Origin: JBOGVZ01 sp050692985
GTDB lineage: Bacteria; Actinomycetota; UBA4738; CALAEC01
NCBI GenBank assembly: GCA_050692985.1
Contig: JBOGVZ010000062.1
Span: 1-57,272, forward strand
Direction: 5' to 3'
DNA length: 57,272 nucleotides
Shown here one piece after another: positions 15,771 to 24,833 of the stretch; position 1 is the stretch's first letter, and every line of letters begins with the position of its first letter. Below the pieces are notes generated by a model. It did no database searches and was not told the DNA's origin. It saw nothing but the letters and a program-made list of their open reading frames with translations. The position numbers and the translations under genes are program-made.

Positions 15771-17647
15771 GCGGATCGCGCCTCCCTCCCTCGGCCGTGC
15801 AGGCGGGCCTCGATCTCCGCGGCCAGGGCGGGGCCCACACCGGGGGTGGTGGCGATCTCCTCGCGGCTGGCCCGGGCCAGGCGGGCCAGCGACCCGAACC
15901 GGCGCAGGAGGGCCTTCTTCCGGGCAGGCCCGATGCCCGGCACCTCGTCGAGCGGCGACGCCAGCGCCCGCCGCCGGCGCTTCTTCCGGTGATAGGCCAC
16001 CGCGAACCGGTGGGCCTCGTCGCGAACGTGCTGGAGCACGAACAGGGCCTCCGAACCGCGGGGGATCCGCAACGGCTCGGGCTGGCCCGGGATGAACACC
16101 TCCTCCAGGCGCTTGGCCAGGCCGGCGGCCGGGATGTCCAGGCCCAGCTCGCCCAACACCCGCAGGGCCACGCCGAGCTGGCCCCGGCCCCCGTCCACCA
16201 CCACCAGCGCGGGTGAATAAGAGAACCTGCGCCGCTCTCCGGCCGGTCGGTTCCGCTCATCCATGTAGCGGGCGAATCGCCTCCGCAGCATCTCCTCCAT
16301 GCTGGCGAGGTCGTCCTGCCCCGGCACGCCCTTGATCTCGAACCGCCGGTAGTCCGAGCGCTTGGGCAGCCCGTCCTCGAACACCACCATCGAGCCGACC
16401 TTGGCCTCGGCCCCGATGTTCGACACGTCGTAGGCCTCGATCCGAAGCGGCGGGTCGGCCAGCCCCAGCGCCGCCTCCAGCTCGGCCAGGGCCCGGGACC
16501 GGGCGGCGAAGTCCGAGGCTCGCTTGAGCTTGTGCCGGACGAAGGCCTCCTTGGCGTTCGTGGTGACCACTCCCAGCAGGCGGCGCTTGTCTCCCCGGGC
16601 GGGGACGCCGATCGTCACCCGGCCTCCTCGGCGCTCCGACAGCCACGTCTCCAGGACCTCGCGGTCCACCGGCCACGCCGGGACCAGGACCCGGGGCGGG
16701 ACCTCCTCGCGCTCCATGTACAGCTCCCGGAGGAACGACGTCGTCAGCGCCGGCGTGTCCAGGTCCTCCACCCGGTCCACCACCCATCCCTTGCGGCCCA
16801 CGACGCGCCCGCCGCGGACGAAGAACACCTGGAAGGCGGCCTCCAGGTCGTCCTCGTCGAGGCCGACCACGTCGAGGCTCTCCGCCCGGGACAGCACCAT
16901 CTCCTGCGACTCGATGACCTTGCGGGCCGCGGCCAGCCGGTCCCGGAACCGGGCGGCCTTCTCGTATTCCTGTTCCTCCGCCGCCGCGCTCATGTCGGAC
17001 TCCAGCTCCCGGAGGATGGGGCGGTGGTTGCCGGCCAGGAAGTCCACCATCCCCGACGTGGTGGCGCGGTACTGCTCCTCGGTGACGCCGGTCTTCTGGG
17101 GCACGCAGGGGCCCAGGCACCGGCCGATGTCGTGGTACAGGCACGGCCGCCCGGCCCGGCGGCGCTGCTCGAAGAACCCGTCCGAGCAGGTCCGCACGGG
17201 GAACACGCGGGTCAGCGAGTCCAGGGTCTCCCGGATCGCGTAGGCGTGGGCGTACGGGCCGAAGAACCGCACGCCCTTGCGCTTCTTGCCCCGGGTGACC
17301 GTGGCCCGCGGCCACCGCTCCCCCACGGTCACCGCCAGGTAGGGGTAGGACTTGTCGTCGCGGTACCGGACGTTGAACCGGGGGCGGTGCTGCTGGATCA
17401 GGTTCCACTCGAGGTGCAGGGCGTCGACCTCGTTCGAGGCCACGATCCACTCCACGGCCGCGGCGGCGGCCACCATGGCCTCGGTCCGGGGGTGCAGGGG
17501 CCTGCCCCAGTACGAGGGGAGCCGCTTCCGCAGGGACTTGGCCTTCCCCACGTAGATCACCCGGCCGTCCCGGTCCCGGAAAAGGTACGCCCCCGGGGAG
17601 TCGGGGACGGTGACGAGGTCTGGCCGGGCCAGGCTGCTATGGCTCAT
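15767..17647 (-). CDS. uvrC: Excinuclease ABC subunit C
   Basis: This 626-residue dual-incision nuclease of nucleotide-excision repair has an N-terminal GIY-YIG domain (P-G-A-Y-L-F, V-I-Y-V-G-K-A-x-x-L). Four cysteines around residues 155-180 (in T-C-S-D, P-C-L-Y, R-C-L-G-P-C) match the Fe-S site reported for UvrC. Next come a UVR helix motif, the RNase-H-like 5' nuclease domain (Y-D-V-S-N-I-G, V-V-D-G-G-R-G-Q-L) and a helix-hairpin-helix tail (V-P-G-I-G-P, T-P-G-V-G-P). The ATG at 17647 has a TACAAT box 14 nt upstream and no ribosome site, so its leader would be only about 8 nt. Confidence 0.98.
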   Translation of the reverse strand: MSHSSLARPDLVTVPDSPGAYLFRDRDGRVIYVGKAKSLRKRLPSYWGRPLHPRTEAMVAAAAAVEWIVASNEVDALHLEWNLIQQHRPRFNVRYRDDKSYPYLAVTVGERWPRATVTRGKKRKGVRFFGPYAHAYAIRETLDSLTRVFPVRTCSDGFFEQRRRAGRPCLYHDIGRCLGPCVPQKTGVTEEQYRATTSGMVDFLAGNHRPILRELESDMSAAAEEQEYEKAARFRDRLAAARKVIESQEMVLSRAESLDVVGLDEDDLEAAFQVFFVRGGRVVGRKGWVVDRVEDLDTPALTTSFLRELYMEREEVPPRVLVPAWPVDREVLETWLSERRGGRVTIGVPARGDKRRLLGVVTTNAKEAFVRHKLKRASDFAARSRALAELEAALGLADPPLRIEAYDVSNIGAEAKVGSMVVFEDGLPKRSDYRRFEIKGVPGQDDLASMEEMLRRRFARYMDERNRPAGERRRFSYSPALVVVDGGRGQLGVALRVLGELGLDIPAAGLAKRLEEVFIPGQPEPLRIPRGSEALFVLQHVRDEAHRFAVAYHRKKRRRRALASPLDEVPGIGPARKKALLRRFGSLARLARASREEIATTPGVGPALAAEIEARLHGRGREARSA

Positions 17648-17661
17648 GCTTCCGGGACACC

Positions 17662-17667
17662 ATTGTA
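17662..17667 (-). promoter_or_regulatory. -10 box of uvrC (near-leaderless)
   Basis: TACAAT on the minus strand ends 14 nt before the uvrC ATG, within the 51-nt gap after the cupredoxin lipoprotein gene. The predicted transcript begins about 8 nt before the start codon. The same hexamer stands before uvrA and uvrB. Confidence 0.5.
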
Positions 17668-17698
17668 GGGGACGGCACGGAGGAGGACGCGGGGTGGC

Positions 17699-19234
17699 TC
17701 AGCCTTCGGCGACCACGAACGTCCCGGTCATCGTGGTGGGGTGGAAGTCGCAGCGGAAGAAATACTGCCCGGGCTCGTCGATGGGGTCGACGTCATATGT
17801 GGTGGACTCACCAGCGCCGATTTGTTCCTGGATGGTTCCGCCCCCCAGGTGCTCCTCTGCGGATGAGTCCGTGTACAGCGCCCAGTTGTGCACGGTGGAG
17901 TCGTCGTTCGTGAAGTCAACCGCGAACGCCTCCCCGGCGGGCACCGCCATGCAGTCGGTATCGAAGCCCGTACCTGAGGCGCCCGGCGGCGCGACACTGG
18001 CCAGGTCCGCGCCGTCCGGCTCGCAGGGAGGAGGCCCGGTGGGGGGTCCGGTCGGGCCGGGAGCGGGCTCGCCGGTCGGAGCCCCCGGCAGCGCCAGGAG
18101 GGGGGGCTCCTCGCTCCGCACGGCCAGCTGGACCTCGGTGTCCCCGGTGTCGAACCAGGCCAGCAGGACCTCGCCGTCCGGGCCGATCCCGATCCTGGGC
18201 AGAGTCCCGCCCTGGCTGGCCGGGACCTCCTCGGCGGCGAAGCTCCCGTCCTCCTCGTTGTTGGCGTAGCCGATCCCCTCGCTGGAGGCCCAGGCGACAT
18301 GGTGGACGCCGTCTTCGTCGAGCGCGATGGTGGCGCCGCCGGCCGCCGCGTCGGCCCCGTCGGCGACCTCCGACACCTCCCACGGCCCCCCACCCGTCGA
18401 GTGGGCGTGCTTGACCGCGCCTCCGGCGGTCTCGTAGGCGACGTGGGGGTTGCCGTCGCCGTCCACGGCCATGCTCACACCCACGCCGCCGTCGGGATCG
18501 GCGGTCTCCGAGGCCCACGGGCCCGGACCGCGGGCCACCATCGTGGCCCCCTCCGACCCGTAGGCCACCAGCACCTCACCGTCCACCGCGGCGATGGCCG
18601 TCTGGCCGGAGGCCCCGGTCTCGGCGGCGGTCTCCACCGACCATCGGTCGCCCTCCGGGGTGGCCACGCGGACCAGGCCGCCGGGGCCCTCCACCCCGGT
18701 CTCCACCGAGAAGGCCACCCACGGCGTCGTCCCGGCCACGGCGATCGAGGGCCCCACGGGGCCGTCCGCGGTGATCTCCTGGCCTTCCGAGAACGCTCCC
18801 TCCGCGTTGTTGGAGTACAGCAGGGAGCCCTCCTCCGTCCACACCACGTGGTGGACGCCGTCGCCGTCCACGGCGATGGCGGTCTGGTCCTCCGGCGTGA
18901 CGGCGGTCTCCTCCGCCACCACCGAGCGGGTCCGGGCGTCCTCGACGACGTGCGCGTGGACGACCGCCGGAAGGATCGGGGCGTCGGGGTCCGGCGCCGG
19001 CGGCGGTTGTCCGGTCTCGAGCTCCTCCTCGAAGGCCAGGTAGGCCAGGTGGGGATCGCCCTGGCCGTCGGTGGCCATGGACAGGCCCCTGCCCACGTCG
19101 CCGGCGGCATCCAGGACCCCCGGGAAGAACCGAACCTCTCCCTGGCCACCGGAGCGGACCACCACGTCGGGAGCCCCGCAGGCGGCGGCGAGCAGGCCGA
19201 GAACGAGCGTGGCCGGGGCGAGCTTCCTCAGCAC
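17699..19234 (-). CDS. Lipoprotein with repeat (propeller-like) body and C-terminal cupredoxin domain
   Basis: This 511-residue exported protein has a lipobox at L-A-A-A-C (Cys19). Residues of about 40-380 are made of repeats of the form D-G-x-G-x-x-H-x-x-W/Y (for example D-G-D-G-V-H-H-V-V-W, D-G-D-G-N-P-H-V-A-Y, D-E-D-G-V-H-H-V-A-W), which suggest a beta-propeller. After a Pro/Gly linker comes a type-1 copper domain with ligands His449, Cys495, His498 and Met502 (V-H-N, R-C-D-F-H-P, T-M-T-G). It may carry electrons or bind copper outside the membrane; the propeller partner is unknown. The start is GTG at 19234; a GTG at 19288 would overlap uvrA. It lies between uvrA and uvrC with no obvious link to repair. 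Confidence 0.8.
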   Translation of the reverse strand: MLRKLAPATLVLGLLAAACGAPDVVVRSGGQGEVRFFPGVLDAAGDVGRGLSMATDGQGDPHLAYLAFEEELETGQPPPAPDPDAPILPAVVHAHVVEDARTRSVVAEETAVTPEDQTAIAVDGDGVHHVVWTEEGSLLYSNNAEGAFSEGQEITADGPVGPSIAVAGTTPWVAFSVETGVEGPGGLVRVATPEGDRWSVETAAETGASGQTAIAAVDGEVLVAYGSEGATMVARGPGPWASETADPDGGVGVSMAVDGDGNPHVAYETAGGAVKHAHSTGGGPWEVSEVADGADAAAGGATIALDEDGVHHVAWASSEGIGYANNEEDGSFAAEEVPASQGGTLPRIGIGPDGEVLLAWFDTGDTEVQLAVRSEEPPLLALPGAPTGEPAPGPTGPPTGPPPCEPDGADLASVAPPGASGTGFDTDCMAVPAGEAFAVDFTNDDSTVHNWALYTDSSAEEHLGGGTIQEQIGAGESTTYDVDPIDEPGQYFFRCDFHPTTMTGTFVVAEG

Positions 19235-19280
19235 GGTGGCCCCGTTTCTATCACGACCCGGCGGGCTCTCGGAAACCCGT

Positions 19281-22145
19281 TCACGCACGGGCCGTGGCGG
19301 GCTCGTGGTCCTCCAGGTCGAGGACCTGGCGCAGGAACGTGCCGGTGTGGGAGGCCGGGTGGCGGGCCACGTCCTCGGGCGGTCCGGCCACCACGAGCTC
19401 CCCTCCGCCGTCGCCCCCCTCGGGCCCCAGGTCGATGATCCAATCGGCGGTCTTGACCACGTCGAGGTTGTGCTCGATGACCACCACGGTGTTGCCCGAC
19501 GCCACCAGCCGGTCCAGGACCGACAGCAGCTTGCGGACGTCGTCGAAGTGCAGCCCGGTGGTGGGCTCGTCCAGGATGTAGAACGTCCGTCCCGTGGCCC
19601 GCCGGGAGAGCTCCGAGGCCAGCTTGACCCGCTGCGCCTCCCCTCCCGAAAGCGTGGGCGCCGGCTGGCCCAGCTTCACGTACCCCAGCCCCACGTCGGA
19701 CAGCGTCTGGAGGTGGCGGGCGATGACCGGGATGTTCCGGAAGAACTCCAGCCCCTCGTCGACGCTCATCTCCAGGACGTCGGCGATGGCCCGGCCCTTG
19801 TACCGGACCTCAAGCGTCTCCCGGTTGTACCGGCGCCCCTTGCACTGCTCGCAGGTGACCCACACGTCCGGCAGGAAGTGCATCTCGATCTTGATCTGGC
19901 CCTCCCCGGCGCACGCCTCGCACCGGCCGCCCCGCACGTTGAACGAGAACCGCCCCGGCTGGTAGCCGCGCACCCGGGCCTCGGGGACCTGGGAGTACAG
20001 CCGCCGGATGTGGTCGAACACCCCCGTATAGGTGGCCGGGTTCGACCGGGGCGTCCGTCCGATCGGCGACTGGTCCACGTGGACGACCTTGTCGAGGTGC
20101 TCCCATCCCACCAGGCGGCGGTGCTTCCCCGGCACCACCCGGGACCGGGTGACCTTGGCCTGGAGGGCCCGGTGGAGGACGTCCTCGACCAGGGTGGACT
20201 TCCCCGACCCCGACACCCCGGTGACGCAGATCAGGGTGCCCAGGGGGAACGCCACGTCGATCTTCTTCAGGTTGTGCTCCGCGGCGCCCCGGACCTCCAG
20301 CCACCGGCCGTCGGGGTCCCGGCGAACCTGCGGCATGGGGATCTCCCGGCGGCGCGACAGGTAGGCGCCGGTCATCGATCCCGGGTGGTCGAAGATCCCC
20401 GCGACCCCTCCCGAGTACACCACCTCGCCCCCGGCGTCTCCGGCCCCCGGGCCGATGTCCACGATCCAGTCCGCGGCCCGGATCGTGGCCTCGTCGTGCT
20501 CGACCACGATCAGCGTGTTCCCCAGGTCACGGAGCCGGGTCAGGGTGTCGATCAGGCGGCGGTTGTCGCGCTGGTGCAGCCCGATCGAGGGCTCGTCGAG
20601 CATGTACAGCACCCCCACCAGGCCCGAGCCGATCTGGGTGGCCAGCCGGATCCGCTGGGCCTCGCCCCCGGCCAGGGTGCCGGCCGCCCGGCCCAGCGTG
20701 AGGTAGTCGAGCCCCACGTCGACCAGGAACCCCAGGCGGGCCCGGATCTCTTTCAGCAGCCGCTCGGCGATCATGCGCTCCCGGTCGCTCAGCCGGGCCT
20801 CGAGCTCCTCCAGGAACCGGAGGGCGCCCACGACGGACATGGCGGTGAGCTGGGCGATGTTGATGCTCCCCAGCGTCACGGCCAGCGACTCGGGGCGGAG
20901 CCGGGCGCCCTTGCAGGCGCGGCAGGGCACCTCGCGCATGTACTGCTCGATGCGCCACCGGGCGTGGTCGGAGTCGGTCTCGTCGTGCCGCCGCTCCAGG
21001 TTGGGGATCACGCCCTCGTAGGTGGTGTGGTACGAGCGGATCCGGCCGTAGCGGTTGCGGTACCGCACGTAGATTTCCCTGTCGGAGCCGAACAGGACGA
21101 CCTCGCGGGCCCAGGCCGGGAGCTTGCGCCACGGCGTATCCAGGGAGAACCCGTGCGCGTCCGCGGTGGCCTGGAGGACCCGGTGCCAGTACTCCAGCCG
21201 GCTGTTCGACCAGGGGCCGATGGTCCCCTCGGCGATCGACAGGTCGGGGTCGGGGATCACCAGGTCGGCGTCCACCTCCAGCCGGATGCCCAGCCCGTCG
21301 CACGTCGTGCAGGCCCCGTACGGCGAGTTGAACGAGAAGTTCCGGGGGGCCAGCTCGTCGAAGGACATCCCGTCGTACACGCAGGCCAGCTTCTCGGAGA
21401 AGCTGACCACCTCCTCCTTCCCGTCGGTCTGGACGGCGATGGCGGCGATCCCCCCGGCCAGCTCCAGGGCCGTCTCCACCGAGTCGGCCACCCGGCGGCG
21501 GATGTCGGGCTTGGCCACCAGCCGGTCCACCACCACCTCGATGTCGTGCTTGTAGTAGCGGTCCAGGCGGATCGGCTCGGACAGGTCGCGGACCTCCCCA
21601 TCGATCCGGGCCCGGGCGAACCCCTTCGAGGCCACGTCCTTCAGGAGCCGCCCGTACTCGCCCTTCCGGCCCCGGACCACCGGGGCCAGGACCTGGAACC
21701 TGGTGCCCTCGGGGAGCGACAGGACCTGGTCCACGATCTGGTCGGGGGTCTGGCGTCCGATGGGACGGCCGCACTTCGGGCAATGGGGCGTCCCTACCCT
21801 GGCGTACAGCACCCGGAGGTAGTCGTAGACCTCGGTGATCGTTCCCACCGTGGATCGGGGGTTCCGGGAGGTGGACTTCTGGTCGATCGAGATGGCCGGG
21901 GAGAGCCCCTCGATGAAGTCCACGTCCGGCTTCTCCATCTGCCCCAGGAACTGCCGGGCATACGACGAGAGCGACTCCACGTACCGCCGTTGCCCCTCGG
22001 CGTAGATCGTGTCGAAGGCCAGCGAGGACTTCCCGGAGCCGGAGAGCCCCGTGAACACGATCAGCCGGTCCCGGGGAAGCTCCAGGTGGATGTTCCGGAG
22101 GTTGTGCTCACGGGCCCCGTGGATGACGAGCCGATCGGTGCCCAC
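19281..22145 (-). CDS. uvrA: Excinuclease ABC subunit A
   Basis: This damage-recognition ATPase of nucleotide-excision repair has about 954 residues. It contains two ABC modules: Walker A G-L-S-G-S-G-K-S and G-V-S-G-S-G-K-S-T, and signatures L-A-G-G-E-A-Q-R-I and L-S-G-G-E-A-Q-R-V. Three zinc-finger CxxC sets are visible: C-P-K-C, C-R-A-C, and the pair C-E-A-C/C-E-Q-C, the last forming the DNA-contacting finger. The usual ATG call would be 22154, but that codon overlaps the TACAAT box. A GTG at 22145 lies exactly 7 nt after TACAAT, so a leaderless GTG start is preferred; the difference is three residues. Confidence 0.97.
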   Translation of the reverse strand: MGTDRLVIHGAREHNLRNIHLELPRDRLIVFTGLSGSGKSSLAFDTIYAEGQRRYVESLSSYARQFLGQMEKPDVDFIEGLSPAISIDQKSTSRNPRSTVGTITEVYDYLRVLYARVGTPHCPKCGRPIGRQTPDQIVDQVLSLPEGTRFQVLAPVVRGRKGEYGRLLKDVASKGFARARIDGEVRDLSEPIRLDRYYKHDIEVVVDRLVAKPDIRRRVADSVETALELAGGIAAIAVQTDGKEEVVSFSEKLACVYDGMSFDELAPRNFSFNSPYGACTTCDGLGIRLEVDADLVIPDPDLSIAEGTIGPWSNSRLEYWHRVLQATADAHGFSLDTPWRKLPAWAREVVLFGSDREIYVRYRNRYGRIRSYHTTYEGVIPNLERRHDETDSDHARWRIEQYMREVPCRACKGARLRPESLAVTLGSINIAQLTAMSVVGALRFLEELEARLSDRERMIAERLLKEIRARLGFLVDVGLDYLTLGRAAGTLAGGEAQRIRLATQIGSGLVGVLYMLDEPSIGLHQRDNRRLIDTLTRLRDLGNTLIVVEHDEATIRAADWIVDIGPGAGDAGGEVVYSGGVAGIFDHPGSMTGAYLSRRREIPMPQVRRDPDGRWLEVRGAAEHNLKKIDVAFPLGTLICVTGVSGSGKSTLVEDVLHRALQAKVTRSRVVPGKHRRLVGWEHLDKVVHVDQSPIGRTPRSNPATYTGVFDHIRRLYSQVPEARVRGYQPGRFSFNVRGGRCEACAGEGQIKIEMHFLPDVWVTCEQCKGRRYNRETLEVRYKGRAIADVLEMSVDEGLEFFRNIPVIARHLQTLSDVGLGYVKLGQPAPTLSGGEAQRVKLASELSRRATGRTFYILDEPTTGLHFDDVRKLLSVLDRLVASGNTVVVIEHNLDVVKTADWIIDLGPEGGDGGGELVVAGPPEDVARHPASHTGTFLRQVLDLEDHEPATARA

Positions 22146-22152
22146 GGAGGCC

Positions 22153-22158
22153 ATTGTA
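22153..22158 (-). promoter_or_regulatory. -10 box of uvrA, leaderless start
   Basis: TACAAT (22158 down to 22153) is followed by 7 nt and then the GTG at 22145. The box overlaps the upstream in-frame ATG, which would not be on the transcript. The identical hexamer with 7-nt spacing occurs before uvrB. Confidence 0.5.
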
Positions 22159-22256
22159 GCCTCGGCCGCCCGAACCGCCCGGCTCCCCGCACCGGCAGCC
22201 CTGCGGTCGCGGAAGCCGCCCATCACCGGGAGGGTCGCCACGGCGATCCCCCGGGG

Positions 22257-23672
22257 TCACCGGGGCGGGAACGTGCGGGCGAAGGCCACCCGGAGGGCGG
22301 TGGCCACCAGCGAGGTGGCGGCGGTGGCGGCCAGGGCCACCAGGGGGAGCCCGGCGATGCCCAGGGCCGCCACCAGGGCCAGCCGCCCGTCGCGCCCCCC
22401 CAGCAGCCACCCCAGGCGCCGCTCGGACGGAGGAGCCAGCCCCAGGGCGGCGATCCGGTCCTTGGAGCCCATCGACAGCATGGCCCCGGTGGTGGCGGCC
22501 ACGGCCAGGGCCACCACGGCTCCTGGGGGCTCCCCCGCGGCCACGGCCCACAGGGCCAGCCCCCCCGCCACGGCCGCGTCCGACAGGCGGTCCAGCACGC
22601 CGTCCAGGAGGGTTCCCCTGGGGCCGGCCCGGAGCGTGAGACGGGCCACCTCGCCGTCGACGCCGTCGAGGACCGAGCAGGCCTGCACCAGGAGCCCGCC
22701 GAGGAGGCCGTGCCCCACCGCCAGGAAGGCCGCCCCGGCCACCCCGACCGCGAAGGCCAGCACGGAGATCACGTCGGGGTTGGGCCGCAGCGGGGCCAGG
22801 GCCCAGGAGATGGGGATCGACAGGCGGCGGTTCAGGATCCGGGAGACCGGTCCGTCGCCCTCCCGCCGCAGCGAGGCGCGCAGGAGGCGCCGGGCCCGGG
22901 CGAGGTCCTCGGGCGTGTCCACGTCCTGCCACCACGCCCCTGGCGGCAACTGGACCGCCACCACCCTGCCCGACTCCGCCATGCGGGTCACCGCAGCCGA
23001 CAGGGTGGCGTCGCCGCGCTCCCGCGCCAGTCGGATCGAGTGGAACACCGCGGGGGTGAGCAGGAAGGCCCCGCAGTCGACGATCGGCGCCGTCAGCTCC
23101 TTCCCCAGGGCCACCACCGCGCCGTCGGTCCCGACCCGGACCTTCGTGGCCTCCTCCCAGACCGCCTCGTCCGGGGCCGGGTCGACCAGCACGGCCGGCT
23201 GGCCCACCGCCACCAGCTCCTCCAGGGCACCCTCCCCGAAGAGGTGGTCCGCGCTGACGAGCAGGAACGACGGCTCCTCGGCCAGGACGGGCTCGGCGGC
23301 GGCCAGCGAGGCGGCGTTTCCGGCCTCCCACCCCTCGGCCACCACCACGCGGACGCGTCCCGGCGCCAGCCGCTGGGCCACGGTGGCCACCGGTCCGGCG
23401 TGGTAGCCGACCACCACGACGATGCGCTTCAGCCCGGCCCCCAGCAGCGTGCGGATGGCCCGCTCGACCAGGGCCAGGCCCCCCAGGCGGACCAGCGACT
23501 TGGACCCGCCTCCGGTGACGGGCCGCAGCCGCTCCGAGCGGCCGGCCGCCAGCACCACCGCCGCCCCGGGGCGCGGCAGGCGTCCACCCGGCACCGTCCC
23601 CGCGGGCTCCGGGACGCCCCGGGAGATGGCCGGACGCCCGCCGGGCGGCGGAAGCCTCGGCTCGTGCTCCAC
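22257..23672 (-). CDS. Fused sugar-phosphate-type cytidylyltransferase and CDP-alcohol phosphatidyltransferase (IPCT/DIPPS-like)
   Basis: This 471-residue protein has two domains. Residues of about 36-265 are a nucleotidyltransferase fold: the start A-A-V-V-L-A-A-G-R-S-E-R-L, a downstream K58-S-L-V, an S-A-D-H motif and W-W-Q-D-V-D-T-P. Residues of about 275-471 are a membrane CDP-alcohol phosphatidyltransferase with the complete motif D336-x2-D339-G-x2-A-R-x8-G353-x3-D357-x3-D361. This architecture matches the bifunctional enzyme that makes CDP-inositol and joins it to inositol 1-phosphate in di-myo-inositol-phosphate synthesis, known from hyperthermophiles and Rubrobacter. Another CDP-polyol or lipid product is possible. 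It starts at GTG with TACGAT 6 nt upstream and lies 36 nt after an amidohydrolase gene. An inositol-1-phosphate synthase is not in the window. Confidence 0.8.
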   Translation of the reverse strand: MEHEPRLPPPGGRPAISRGVPEPAGTVPGGRLPRPGAAVVLAAGRSERLRPVTGGGSKSLVRLGGLALVERAIRTLLGAGLKRIVVVVGYHAGPVATVAQRLAPGRVRVVVAEGWEAGNAASLAAAEPVLAEEPSFLLVSADHLFGEGALEELVAVGQPAVLVDPAPDEAVWEEATKVRVGTDGAVVALGKELTAPIVDCGAFLLTPAVFHSIRLARERGDATLSAAVTRMAESGRVVAVQLPPGAWWQDVDTPEDLARARRLLRASLRREGDGPVSRILNRRLSIPISWALAPLRPNPDVISVLAFAVGVAGAAFLAVGHGLLGGLLVQACSVLDGVDGEVARLTLRAGPRGTLLDGVLDRLSDAAVAGGLALWAVAAGEPPGAVVALAVAATTGAMLSMGSKDRIAALGLAPPSERRLGWLLGGRDGRLALVAALGIAGLPLVALAATAATSLVATALRVAFARTFPPR

Positions 23673-23678
23673 GGCCGA

Positions 23679-23684
23679 ATCGTA
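23679..23684 (-). promoter_or_regulatory. -10 box before the IPCT/DIPPS-like gene
   Basis: TACGAT on the minus strand, then 6 nt, then the GTG start, fits leaderless transcription. It lies in the 36-nt gap after the amidohydrolase gene, so the enzyme can be transcribed on its own. Confidence 0.4.
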
Positions 23685-23708
23685 GCGCGGGGCCGGCCGT
23701 GGGACCGC

Positions 23709-24755
23709 TCAGCGGTCCAGGCGCCGGACCCTCCCGGCCCGGATCACCAGGCGGACCCGTCCCAGGGCCCCCAGGTCCTCGAACGGGTTCCCGGCCAGCC
23801 CGATGAGGTCGCCCCGGGCCCCCGCCGCCAGGCGGGAGGCGGTCATGGCCACCAGGATGTCCTCCGCCGACAGGCCCGCGGACGCCAGGTGGAACGCCTC
23901 GCCGGCGTGGAGCCCCGGCGGGATCGGCCCGTTGCCCAGGTCGGTCCCGTAGCGAACCTGTCCCCCCGCCTCCGCGAACCGGCGCAGGTTGTCCACGGCG
24001 ACCCGGAGCTGCGGGGTGGGACGTCCGTAGGAGTGGATGTCGAGCGTGGTGGTGATCCTCACCCGGCCGGCCAGCCCCGCGAGCAGGTCGTCGGTCAGGC
24101 GCTCGGTCCAGGGACAGTGCGCCAGCTCGTCCACGCCGGCCCCCAGGGCCCGCTCGGTCTGACCCTTCCCCTGCACGTGTGCGGTCACCGTGAGCCCCCG
24201 AGCATGGGCGGCGTCGCAGATGGCCACCAGGTCCCGATCGGCCAGGGTGGGACCAGCATCGGCGTTCAGGGCCACCTTGATCACCGCGGGATCCTGGAGG
24301 GCCACCCGCTCCACGGCCGCCGGCGCCTCCCCGGGCCCGGCGACCTCCAGCCATCCTCCGGGGGGACACCATCCGGCGCGGCTCGGATACCCGCCCGGTG
24401 CCGTCAGGATCGGCCCGGCGGCGACCACCGCCGGGCCATCGAAGTCCGTGCCCTGCGAGATGTCCACCAGCGGGAACACGTCATCCGGAGGCCATCCCAG
24501 GTCGCGGACGGCCGTCACGCCACCGTGGAGGACGGCCTGGGGGCTGGAGAGCCCGATGTGGACGTGGTGGTCCACCGCTCCCGGCATGAGAAACCAGTCC
24601 CCCACCAGCTCCCGCTCGGCCGGCGGGGCCTGCGGGGCCGGCCCGGCGAAGGCGATCCGGGAACCCTGGACCACCACCGCAGGGTCGTCCACCAGCCGGC
24701 CGGGGCCCAGCCAGGCCATGGCCCCCTGGACCAGCAGCCCCCGCCCGTCACGCAC
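23709..24755 (-). CDS. Amidohydrolase-family metal-dependent hydrolase
   Basis: This 348-residue cytosolic hydrolase has the full metal-site set of the superfamily. It contains H-H-V-H-I-G near residue 65, a candidate carbamylated lysine in V-I-K-V-A-L-N, His in T-A-H-V-Q, His in E-L-A-H-C-P-W and Asp in Y-G-T-D-L-G-N. The small N- and C-terminal strands form the usual sandwich domain (V-V-V-Q-G-S-R-I and V-R-L-V-I-R-A-G-R-V). It is shorter than most imidazolonepropionase-type members. The substrate cannot be told. It begins at GTG, 78 nt after the LVIVD-protein gene and past a strong hairpin. Confidence 0.85.
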   Translation of the reverse strand: MRDGRGLLVQGAMAWLGPGRLVDDPAVVVQGSRIAFAGPAPQAPPAERELVGDWFLMPGAVDHHVHIGLSSPQAVLHGGVTAVRDLGWPPDDVFPLVDISQGTDFDGPAVVAAGPILTAPGGYPSRAGWCPPGGWLEVAGPGEAPAAVERVALQDPAVIKVALNADAGPTLADRDLVAICDAAHARGLTVTAHVQGKGQTERALGAGVDELAHCPWTERLTDDLLAGLAGRVRITTTLDIHSYGRPTPQLRVAVDNLRRFAEAGGQVRYGTDLGNGPIPPGLHAGEAFHLASAGLSAEDILVAMTASRLAAGARGDLIGLAGNPFEDLGALGRVRLVIRAGRVRRLDR

Positions 24756-24776
24756 CGGCCATCCTGCCGGGATGAT

Positions 24777-24811
24777 AGTGGGGGTGGGCGACGGTCTCGC
24801 CCACCCCCACT
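24777..24811 (-). terminator. 15-bp hairpin after the secreted LVIVD-type gene
   Basis: Arms 24777-24791 and 24797-24811 are perfectly complementary over 15 bp (AGTGGGGGTGGGCGA and its complement) with a 5-nt loop. It begins 22 nt after the stop of the gene ending at 24834. There is no U-tract in the transcribed direction, which is common for hairpin terminators in high-GC actinobacteria. Confidence 0.7.
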
Positions 24812-24833
24812 GGGGACCTGGAGGCCCCGGCGC

